In this document: positions 16,188-22,597 of the stretch, in pieces
How the letters are laid out: each line of letters begins with the position of its first letter
Numbering within the stretch: the first letter of the stretch is position 1
DNA from: Methanobacterium sp.
Lineage (GTDB): Archaea; Methanobacteriota; Methanobacteria; Methanobacteriales; Methanobacteriaceae
Length of the DNA: 22,597 bases
Direction of reading: 5' to 3'
Assembly (NCBI GenBank): GCA_028700095.1
Contig: JAQVTJ010000016.1
Location: 1-22,597, forward strand
Notes under the pieces: model-generated
What the model saw: the letters and a program-made list of their open reading frames with translations, nothing else
The model's database searches: none
Told to the model about the DNA's origin: nothing
Program-made: the position numbers and the translations under genes

Positions 16188-17291
16188 TTATCGTTCTATT
16201 TTTCCTGCTATGAATTCATCAACCATTTCACTTGCAATGTCATCTGTATATTGTTTTGGTGGATGTTTCATTGTATATGCTGAGATAGATTCTAATGGTC
16301 CGCCAATACCTCGTTCAAGTGCTAATTTACAACATCTGATAGCATCAATAACACAACCTGCTGAATTTGGAGAGTCTTCAACACTTAATCTCAGTTCAAT
16401 ATTCATTGGAACATCTCCAAAAGTCTTACCTTCCATTCTTAGGAAACATATTTTATTATCCCTTTGCCATGTTACATAATCACTTGGTCCTATATGGATA
16501 TTTTCATCTTCAAGTCTTTCACCAAGAACAGATTGAACAGCTTCGGTTTTTGATTCTTTTTTTGAATCTAATCTGCTGCGATTTAACATGTTAAGGAAGT
16601 CAGTGTTACCTCCAGTATTAAGTTGGTATGTACGATCAACTTTCACTCCCCTTTCACGGAATAAATTTGCAAGGGTTCTGTGGGTGATAGTTGCACCTAT
16701 TTGTGCTTTAATATCATCTCCAACAATTGGTATTCCTTTTTCTTCAAATTTAGTTGCCCATTCAGGATTGCTTACAATAAATACAGGCATATTATTTATA
16801 AATGCCACCCCTGCATCAAGTGCACACTGGGCATAAAACTTAGTTGCTTCTTCAGAGCCAACTGGAAGATAATTGATAAGAATATTAGCTTCACTTTCTT
16901 TTAATATTTTAACAATTTCTCTCTGGCTATTTTCCTCTCTATTAGAAACAATAAATGTGTAATCATCTTTATGATCAGCCATATGTGGTGCAACACCATC
17001 TAATATTTGACCCATTTTTACTTTAACATCCATTTTAGGTATTTCACTACAGAATACCTGGGTACAGTTGGGTTTTGCAAAAATTGCATCACTTACATCT
17101 TTCCCAACCTTTCTTTTGTCAATATCAAAGGCTGCAACTATTTCAATATCTGAAGGAGTATAACCTCCAATATCCCAATGCATTAATCCAATGGCTTCTT
17201 TTGGATTTTTATTTTTATAATAATATATTCCTTGTATTAGTGAGCTTGCACAATTACCAATGCCTATTATCGCTACTTTTATCTTCTTCAA
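16188..17291 (-). CDS. ino1: Inositol-1-phosphate (myo-inositol-3-phosphate) synthase
   Basis: NAD-dependent conversion of glucose-6-phosphate to inositol phosphate, feeding inositol phospholipids or other inositol compounds. 367 residues, the short archaeal/mycobacterial type. Seen: VAIIGIGNCASSLIQGI near the N-terminus (NAD fold), ILINYLPVGSEEATKFYAQC, FINNMPVFIVS, GDDIKAQIGATITHR and YQLNTGGNTDFLNM, which are catalytic-domain signatures, and SAGCVIDAIRCCKLALERGI near the end. The start is TTG at 17291 with AAGGTG about 9 bases upstream; no ATG is available nearby. TATA-like TTTATATAAT at 17315-17324 is unusually close to it. It is intact although its neighbours on both sides include broken genes. 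A separate phosphatase would be needed to release inositol. Confidence 0.93.
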   Translation of the reverse strand: MKKIKVAIIGIGNCASSLIQGIYYYKNKNPKEAIGLMHWDIGGYTPSDIEIVAAFDIDKRKVGKDVSDAIFAKPNCTQVFCSEIPKMDVKVKMGQILDGVAPHMADHKDDYTFIVSNREENSQREIVKILKESEANILINYLPVGSEEATKFYAQCALDAGVAFINNMPVFIVSNPEWATKFEEKGIPIVGDDIKAQIGATITHRTLANLFRERGVKVDRTYQLNTGGNTDFLNMLNRSRLDSKKESKTEAVQSVLGERLEDENIHIGPSDYVTWQRDNKICFLRMEGKTFGDVPMNIELRLSVEDSPNSAGCVIDAIRCCKLALERGIGGPLESISAYTMKHPPKQYTDDIASEMVDEFIAGKIER

Positions 17292-17731
17292 TTTACAACA
17301 CCTTCTAAAACACTATTATATAAACGTTAATTGTGCCATGTTAATTTGTTCTAAAATCAATATATAATTCCATTCATGACCTTCTATCTCTTTAAAGAAT
17401 GTTTACTTATTATACTATTAAATGTTTCGATCAAATCATATAAATTCAGTTAGGAAGAACTGGTTATTAGTGGTTTATACCATTATTAATTAATTTCCAT
17501 CTAATTAAAAAAATTTATATAATCTATTATTTTAATACACCTAATTTATATATAAACATGTATATAAAATTTAATAGGGTTTTAATCGGATAAATAGATT
17601 TTAAAACATAAATAGGCCATTAGATAATGATGGTATTTATAATTTTTTTTTAAATTATTAGAATTAATATTCATATTTTTATTTGTAAATAGATTTAAAT
17701 AAAAAAAAATGTAGGGGATATTTGGAATGTT
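17292..17731. other. 440-base gap upstream of ino1
   Basis: No gene was recognised on either strand. Contents: TTTATATAAT at 17315-17324 (minus-strand TATA for ino1), a plus-strand hairpin with GGTTATTAGTGGT (17462-17474) against ACCATTATTAATT (17479-17491), and an inverted TATA pair TTTATATA (17545-17552) / TATATAAA (17561-17568). The direct repeat ATAAATAG occurs at 17590-17597 and 17608-17615. It could hold a long leader or a small RNA; nothing confirms one. Confidence 0.45.
17315..17324 (-). promoter_or_regulatory. TATA element of ino1
   Basis: TTTATATAAT on the minus strand, 24 bases before the TTG start. If used, transcription would begin at or very near the start codon and might exclude the AAGGTG site, so a further upstream element (ATTATATATTG near 17359-17369) is an alternative. 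Confidence 0.4.
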
Positions 17732-18250
17732 TTAAATGAATTGTATTGTTTTTAAAATGTTATTATATGTTTGTTCTGTTTGGTTAATAGCATATGTTGG
17801 ACATACATAGGTTATAACATAGTAAAAATTATTTTTATCTATTATGGTATGTTTAGATGCCATTGTACTTCCATAATTCCCAATTTGGATTGCTGGCTGA
17901 TTATTTATTGAGGTAGATGATACTGAAGAATTAGATGTGTTCATTATTATGGAACTGGTACTTGGAATGTTTAAGGTACCTTCAGCTTTTTGTTGCATTT
18001 GAACTATTATATATGCAGGTTGTTTCTGTCCATTTTCATTTGGATAATCATTTGTAAATGTAACTTCTGAATATAATGAGCTGCTATTAAAATTTCCTAC
18101 CATCTTATTATGTGACCATGCTTTTGAATATTCTAATGATATGGTTCCTGAATTGAAAGTGTTATTTCCTGGTAATGTAAATGCAATAACTACCACTACA
18201 AGAATTACTAGAATTATTATTCCAGATAACAAGTATTGATTTTTATTCAT
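17732..18250 (-). CDS. Membrane-anchored extracellular protein, PsbP-like
   Basis: 172 residues. The N-terminus is a signal anchor: MNKNQY followed by LLSGIIILVILVVVVIAFTL (about 7-26), so the rest would be outside the cell. The outer part is Ser/Asn/Thr-rich with several N-x-S/T sites (for example NSS, NTS, NQT), possible N-glycosylation sites. The segment SLEYSKAWSHNK, the central repeated Ser/Asn stretch, and the C-terminal YAINQTEQTYNNILKTIQFI resemble PsbP/DUF1795-like proteins common in gut Methanobacteriales; this is a pattern resemblance, not a proven match. No catalytic motif is seen. GGAGG stands 6 bases before ATG 18250, and a clear BRE/TATA lies upstream, so the gene looks live. 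Confidence 0.7.
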   Translation of the reverse strand: MNKNQYLLSGIIILVILVVVVIAFTLPGNNTFNSGTISLEYSKAWSHNKMVGNFNSSSLYSEVTFTNDYPNENGQKQPAYIIVQMQQKAEGTLNIPSTSSIIMNTSNSSVSSTSINNQPAIQIGNYGSTMASKHTIIDKNNFYYVITYVCPTYAINQTEQTYNNILKTIQFI

Positions 18251-18297
18251 ATCGAACCTCCAGATTTTTTTCTATTCATATTATTTGTTTTATGAAG

Positions 18298-18312
18298 ATT
18301 ATATATTTTTCT
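18298..18312 (-). promoter_or_regulatory. BRE/TATA promoter of the PsbP-like gene
   Basis: On the minus strand GAGAAAAATATATAATC joins an A-rich BRE-like element to TATATAAT, about 50 bases before ATG 18250. This leaves a short leader containing GGAGG. Confidence 0.5.
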
Positions 18313-18523
18313 CATACAAAATAGTAATAAAATAATAAATAGGGATGATTTTTTTTTCATTAAATCAAATAAACAGTGGATTATTTAAAAATAGTTACAG
18401 TTAATTTTTTAGATTAATTAACTAAAATATAAAAAAAAAGAATAGTATAATCTATTAAAATGGATATTAAGACATATTTTTAGGTGTTAATATTTTTTAA
18501 AAAGTTTAATATGTAATTTAGTG

Positions 18524-19245
18524 TTATGTTTTGTTGTTCTTAGTGATGGTACTGTTATTATCTCCTTTTTGTATCCCATAATTACCAAAATTATAATGAT
18601 TACTTCCATCTATAGTAATAAAAGTTGTATTTAAAGGATATTTATTAAGATTTTTAGAAATATCTTCTTCTATTGTAAGCCCATCTTGTGATCCTCTTAT
18701 TGATAATACTTTAAGTAATGTTTTAGAAGCATTGATATTGGGATATGCTGCTAATATATTATTCCTTTAATTTTGTCCCTGTGATTTACAGCATAATCAG
18801 AAGCAAAAACACCTCCTAGAGAATGTCCTCCTATTATCCAAGTTATAATGGTGGTATGTTGATCAATAATTTCATCAGCTTGATTAGCACCGAAAAATGC
18901 TAAATTAAATGGCATTTTTACAATTATGGTAGTATATCCTTTTTGTGCTAATTTAGAAGCCAAAACAGAGTAAGATTCAGGTTGAATTTTAGCTCCAGGA
19001 TAAAATATTATGCCTGTAAGGCTTTTATTTGTGAGAGGGGTAAATATAATGGAATTTGTTGTGTTCACTATATTATAGTATTCTGATGAGGACATTACTT
19101 CCAAAGAATTACTATCTGGAGTATAATAATCAGAAACATAGACTGTAAAACCAGTTAAACTTCCAATAATCAATATTAATATAATTATTAGTATAATTCC
19201 TTTTTTAAATTTTATAAATTTCAATTTAAACCCCCAATACATCAT
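18524..19245 (-). pseudogene. Frameshifted membrane-anchored alpha/beta hydrolase
   Basis: One hydrolase of about 240 residues split by a single missing base. The first frame gives an N-terminal anchor (KKGIILIIILILIIGSLTGF), LTGIIFYPGAKIQPESYSVL, the nucleophile elbow GGHSLGG and ends KIKGIIY at TAG 18751-18753. The next frame carries on LAAYPNINASKTLLKVLSIR, GSQDGL (acid residue) and GSNHYNFGNYGIQKGDN (catalytic histidine) to TAA 18524-18526. Adding one base near 18754-18760 gives KIKGIILLAAYPN, as the family reads, and makes the length divisible by three. The Ser, Asp and His of the triad all survive but in different frames. The start is uncertain: ATG 19245, ATG 19242, or a TTG downstream of GGGGG. 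The substrate is unknown. Confidence 0.8.
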
Positions 19246-19331
19246 CCTGATTTTCTAATAGCCTTTTTTTGTGAATTATTCCAAATATACATTTATATTT
19301 TTAATTATAATTATAATTATTTTTTTTGAAC

Positions 19332-19354
19332 TATTAATGTATTATATATTAATA
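19332..19354. promoter_or_regulatory. Inverted repeat upstream of the padR-like gene
   Basis: TATTAAT (19332-19338) and ATTAATA (19348-19354) with a 9-base spacer lie between the divergent hydrolase and PadR genes. PadR proteins often bind such sites near their own promoter. A/T-rich composition makes chance likely. A tandem A/T repeat, ATAATT-like, lies nearby at 19301-19321. Confidence 0.25.
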
Positions 19355-19403
19355 TAAAAAAAATAGAAGCATAGTAAATTAGAGTGTTAATAAAAATATT
19401 AGT

Positions 19404-19414
19404 TTTATATATTT
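19404..19414 (+). promoter_or_regulatory. TATA element of the padR-like gene
   Basis: TTTATATATTT on the plus strand predicts transcription starting near 19435, leaving a leader of about 30 bases with no ribosome site before TTG 19467. Confidence 0.35.
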
Positions 19415-19466
19415 TTTTGTTCTTAGAATATATTACTGACAAGATTATCTGACCAAGACGCTGCTA

Positions 19467-19982
19467 TTGGGGTTGCTTTATGAACATCATTATTATGCTT
19501 CAAGAATTGTAGATATAATGGAAAAGAGAAGGATGAGTAATTTTATTAAAATTGAGTTTTCCTCAATATATTCTGTTTTAAAAAGACTTGAAGAAAAAGG
19601 ATTAGTAGAGGTTAGGCTTCGAAACTTGAAAAATAACTCTTCAAGAAAGGTTTACTATATAACAGATAATGGTAAATTAGCAATGGAAGAGAAAATTAAA
19701 CATATTTTATCTGTAAATAAAAAGCAAATATCATCATTGGACCTTGCAATAGCAAATATTCACATTTTAAATTATAAGGAAATAATGGAATGTTTGGAAA
19801 ACTATTTGAAATCCACAGATGATCGTATTAAATTACTTGAAGAATCTGTTTTAAAACAAAAAAATAGTAATACTTCTTACAATGTAAATGCTCTTTTCTC
19901 ACGTCCTCTTGTACATTTGAAAGCAGAAAAACAATGGGTTTATGATTTTATGAATATTTTAACTGAAGAAAAAAGAAAATAG
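19467..19982 (+). CDS. PadR-family transcriptional regulator (start uncertain)
   Basis: Winged-helix repressor of the PadR type, about 171 residues from TTG 19467. Seen: LLYEHHYYASRIVDIMEKRR followed by IEFSSIYSVLKRLEEKGLVE, matching helices 1-3 of the DNA-binding domain, then the wing with SRKVYYITDNGKLAMEEK. The C-terminal part (about 90-171) is helical, consistent with the PadR dimer domain. The frame is open upstream only to a TGA at 19437-19439 and reads DYLTKTLLLGLLYEHH, which looks like true PadR sequence. The real protein probably starts before TTG 19467, yet no ATG, GTG or ribosome site is present. It is followed 47 bases later by the GyrI-like gene, a common pairing. It is divergent from the broken hydrolase. 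Confidence 0.75.
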   Translation: MGLLYEHHYYASRIVDIMEKRRMSNFIKIEFSSIYSVLKRLEEKGLVEVRLRNLKNNSSRKVYYITDNGKLAMEEKIKHILSVNKKQISSLDLAIANIHILNYKEIMECLENYLKSTDDRIKLLEESVLKQKNSNTSYNVNALFSRPLVHLKAEKQWVYDFMNILTEEKRK

Positions 19983-20029
19983 ATTTAAATGATTATTAGA
20001 TATTAAAAATATATTAAAAAGGTGTTTAA

Positions 20030-20647
20030 ATGGTAAAATATGACTATAAAAAGGATAATAAGAATTTATATTATCCTTCAGAGAAAGTTGTTTCTGTTGT
20101 GGATGTTCCAAGGATGAATTTCTTAATGATTAATGGTCAAGGTGATCCTAATACCTCCCAAGAATATCAGGATGCAATGGAGGTTTTATTTCCGATATCT
20201 TATAAAATAAAATTTTTATCTAAAAAACTTAACAACCAAGACTATATTGTAATGCCACTTGAAGGGCTTTGGTGGTCTGATAATATGGAATATTTTAGTA
20301 TTGAAGATAAAAAATCATGGAAATGGACAGTTATGATAATGCAACCAGAGTTCATAACAAAAGAAATTATAAATATGGCAATTGAAGAAGTTAAAAGGAA
20401 AAAGGATCTAATATCAATATCTAAAGTCAGATTTGAAAAATTCAGTGAAAGATTATCTGCACAAATAATGCATACAGGACCATATGGTGATGCTGAATCT
20501 TTAACAATAGAAAAACTTCATGATTTTATCAATAAAAGCGGATATAAAATACGAGATAAACATCATGAGATCTATATAAGTGACATGCGCAGAACCAAAC
20601 CAGCAATGCTTAAAACAGTAATAAGACAGCCAATAGAACAAAAATAA
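20030..20647 (+). CDS. GyrI-like small-molecule-binding domain protein
   Basis: 205 residues of the GyrI-like ligand-binding superfamily, the fold also found in effector domains of multidrug-sensing regulators. Seen: YYPSEKVVSVVDVPRMNFLM and INGQGDPNTSQEYQDAMEVL at the N-terminus, then PLEGLWWSDN, the region WKWTVMIMQPEFI, and in the second half MHTGPYGDAESLTIEKLHDF, then HHEIYISDMRRTKPAMLKTV. The order matches stand-alone GyrI-like proteins of bacteria and some archaea. No DNA-binding domain is attached. It lies 47 bases after the PadR-type regulator with AAAGGTG before ATG 20030, so a two-gene unit sensing a toxic or hydrophobic compound is likely; the ligand is not known. Acquisition from bacteria is possible. 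Confidence 0.8.
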   Translation: MVKYDYKKDNKNLYYPSEKVVSVVDVPRMNFLMINGQGDPNTSQEYQDAMEVLFPISYKIKFLSKKLNNQDYIVMPLEGLWWSDNMEYFSIEDKKSWKWTVMIMQPEFITKEIINMAIEEVKRKKDLISISKVRFEKFSERLSAQIMHTGPYGDAESLTIEKLHDFINKSGYKIRDKHHEIYISDMRRTKPAMLKTVIRQPIEQK

Positions 20648-20862
20648 TAACTTTTTCATTTTTTTTAATTTAATTAATAATTTGAAAAGCAAACCTCCTA
20701 AAAAAATATATTATATCTGAAATATATAAAAAAAAATCACATTAAACATTGAAAATCTAAATATAGTTAAATAAAAACTATTTTTTTTAAAATATTATTT
20801 ATATTTATAAATTTTTAAAAATAAAATTAGGTATTAAAAAAAGTAATATATCCTTATTTTAG
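20648..20862. other. Convergent A/T-rich gap with oligo-T/A tracts
   Basis: 215 bases between the GyrI-like gene and tspO, which face each other. Poly-T just after the GyrI-like stop and several A and T runs near 20733-20842 would terminate from both sides. No gene was seen. Confidence 0.4.
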
Positions 20863-21351
20863 TTAATGGTTGATTAAATATATACTATAATTTAAATAGC
20901 TTGCTATACTCACCCATATTAAATAAGGAACTAATAATAATCCTGAAGGTCTGGAAATCATGAAAAATACGATGATATTTGCAAATATTGCAATCCAGAG
21001 TATTAATATTAAAATAAAACTACCGAATAATGAATGGAAGCTGAAAAATAATATTGACCATAGTAGATTTAATATTAACTGTACTCCAAATATTAGAAGT
21101 GCAAATTTAACATCTTTCCTATTAAAACCTTCACACCATATTAAAAATAAGGATATTCCCATTAAAACATATAATGTGGTCCAAACAGGTCCAAACAACC
21201 AATTTGGAGGTGCCCATGAGGGCTTGGAAAGGGAAGCATACCATGTGGAAATTTCAGAAATTGTTATTATAGATCCTAAATATCCAATTATCAATGGAAT
21301 AAACACTGATATGAAAAACTTAGGAACTCTACTTAATTTATAGTTAAACAT
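20863..21351 (-). CDS. tspO: TspO/MBR family membrane protein
   Basis: Five-helix integral membrane protein that binds porphyrins and related ligands. 162 residues, the usual length. Seen: the loop and second-helix signature WYASLSKPSWAPPNWLFGPV followed by WTTLYVLMGISLFLIW, then FGVQLILNLLWSILFF and the C-terminal VPYLIWVSIASYLNYSIYLI. These include the aromatic and proline residues that line the ligand pocket in known TspO proteins. In bacteria TspO is tied to tetrapyrrole turnover and stress; its archaeal role is not settled. ATG 21351 has GAGGATG about 13 bases upstream, a wide spacing. It stands between the GyrI-like gene (convergent) and the MBL-rhodanese gene (same strand, upstream), with its own T-rich upstream region. 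Intact. Confidence 0.93.
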   Translation of the reverse strand: MFNYKLSRVPKFFISVFIPLIIGYLGSIITISEISTWYASLSKPSWAPPNWLFGPVWTTLYVLMGISLFLIWCEGFNRKDVKFALLIFGVQLILNLLWSILFFSFHSLFGSFILILILWIAIFANIIVFFMISRPSGLLLVPYLIWVSIASYLNYSIYLINH

Positions 21352-21438
21352 CTTTTTTTTACATCCTCATATTTTTTTTTTTATAAACTTTTTTTTAAGA
21401 AAATCTCTAAATAAAAACTATTTACATCTACTTTTTTT

Positions 21439-22597
21439 TTAAGCAATATTATTTAACTTATTCCCATTTGTAACAGGATAACCTGCTTTTTTCCAAGCTT
21501 TCATACTACCTAGGACATTTGTAACATTTTTATAACCATTCATTTGCAATATGGATGCTCCTATACTTGCTTTATATCCACTATCACAAGAAACAACTAT
21601 ATGTTTGTTTTTGGGTATTTTATCCAAATTATCCTTTAATAATCCTATGTATATATTATGAGATCCATTAATATGTTCTTTTATCCAGTCATTCTCTTTT
21701 CTAACATCTAATAAAAATAAAGAATTTTTACCCATATTTGGGAGTAAATCATGAACAGACCAGGTTGGAAGAGATTCAAAGTCTCCGGATCCCTCAAACC
21801 ATACTTTAAATCCTCCTGATAGATATCCGCATACATTATCATATCCAAGTCTTATTAAATATCTTATAATCTTATCAATACGACTGTTATTTTCATCAAT
21901 AATTATAATGGGTTGTTCATAATTTAAAAACCACCCTGCAAATTCTGGAAGACCATTGTACCATATATTTAATGTATTAGGTATGGCCCCCACTAAAAGC
22001 TGTTGGATCCCTAACATCTATAATTTGAGCATCTTTAGCCATTAAATCTTTAATTTCATGGATGGTTAAGGGTTTTAAATAAGGAAGTTTACATATTAAA
22101 TCAGGCCCTTTTAAATTATATTCTTCCATTTTCTGGAAATATGGGGGTTTATATAACATTTCATTAATTTTTGCATCTATAAATCCTTTTTTATCATTTT
22201 TAAGTATTTTATTAGTTTTTTTCTCATATCCTATGGTTGTTAGTTCTTGTTCACGGATTTTTTCACCACATATTGATCTTGATCCATGTGCCGGGCATAT
22301 AATAACATTATCATCTAGAGAAAGTATTTTTTTGAAAATACTATTATACAATGATTCTGACATTCGCCTTTTATTTTCTTCCCCATAAAGGTCACATCTT
22401 CCAGTTTCACCTGCAAAAAGACTGTCACCAGTAAATATCATATAAATATCATCAGAAACATTCCTATCTTTAACTGTTATTGAAATACTTTCATCTGTAT
22501 GTCCTGGTGTTTCAATAATTTCTAAAACCAGGGATCCTATCTGAAATCTATCTCCTTCTTTTACAAAATTTCCATAAGCAAAATCAACACCATTCCC
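21439..22597 (-). pseudogene. Frameshifted metallo-beta-lactamase/double-rhodanese protein, CstB-like (5' end off the right edge)
   Basis: Three-part sulfur protein resembling persulfide dioxygenase-sulfurtransferases. The right-edge part is an MBL-fold hydrolase: LEIIETPGHTDESISI, FTGDSLFAGETGRCDLYG and VIICPAHGSRSICG. The first rhodanese-like domain starts KDAQIIDVRDPTAFSG, then breaks; the other frame continues AIPNTLNIWYNGLPEFAGWF and IIIIDENN, lacking the active-site cysteine. The last rhodanese has FLLDVRKENDWIKEHINGSH and VVSCDSGYKAS with the likely catalytic cysteine, ending at TAA 21439-21441. The break lies at the C5 run 21987-21991: one base too many gives FSGAIPNT when removed. 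The layout MBL, inactive rhodanese, active rhodanese is that described for CstB. It may be a decaying gene or a sequencing error at the homopolymer. Confidence 0.8.

Noticed and set aside
19301..19321. A/T hexamer repeat as a replication-origin-like element
   Set aside because: It is short, pure A/T, and there is no Cdc6/Orc1 gene or origin-box motif nearby.
20960..21343. Plus-strand open frame opposite tspO
   Set aside because: TspO on the minus strand is complete and conserved; the antisense product has no recognisable family.

Overview
The window is low-GC archaeal DNA, most consistent with a methanogen of the order Methanobacteriales (Methanosphaera or a low-GC Methanobrevibacter). This rests on the gene set: ribosomal protein L10e, a methanofuran-type tyrosine decarboxylase (MfnA), tRNA methylase aTrm56, the fused cobalamin enzyme CbiS, a biotin-bearing pyruvate carboxylase B subunit, LarC and an inositol-1-phosphate synthase. 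Ribosome-binding sites of the type GGTGAT, complementary to an archaeal 16S 3' end, and A/T-rich TATA elements agree. No rRNA, tRNA, CRISPR array, insertion sequence or phage gene was seen. The genus is an inference.

Left part (1-14.4 kb) is a core block of intact genes. It holds a CooC-like nickel-insertion ATPase (cut by the left edge, minus strand), L10e, phosphoenolpyruvate synthase, mfnA and a fumarase beta subunit (plus strand). Then come upp, trm56, and the cbiS-cobS cobamide pair (minus strand). Next are a PII-like small protein, a yeast-type cytosine deaminase, and the larC-queC pair (plus strand), then pycB (minus strand). Several fit together. PpsA, PycB and the fumarase subunit supply pyruvate/PEP, oxaloacetate, malate and fumarate in the incomplete reductive TCA route. 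Cytosine deaminase and Upp form a cytosine-to-uracil-to-UMP salvage route. CbiS and CobS salvage cobinamide. CooC and LarC are both nickel-handling proteins.

Right part (14.5-22.6 kb) is accessory in character. It holds a multi-span membrane protein resembling GT-C glycosyltransferases that is broken by two frameshifts and a stop, and an intact inositol-1-phosphate synthase. It also holds a membrane-anchored PsbP-like protein, a frameshifted alpha/beta hydrolase, a PadR-type regulator with no proper start codon, a GyrI-like ligand-binding protein, a TspO/MBR membrane protein, and a frameshifted metallo-beta-lactamase/double-rhodanese protein of the CstB type cut by the right edge. Five disruptions lie in this third and none in the long core genes on the left.

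Non-coding points of interest are nested perfect inverted repeats between cbiS and the PII-like gene, a 14-codon reading frame with an ideal ribosome-binding site overlapping the start of upp, a hydrophobic reading frame lacking a start codon at 9816-9944, and a 440-base gap upstream of the inositol-phosphate synthase gene.
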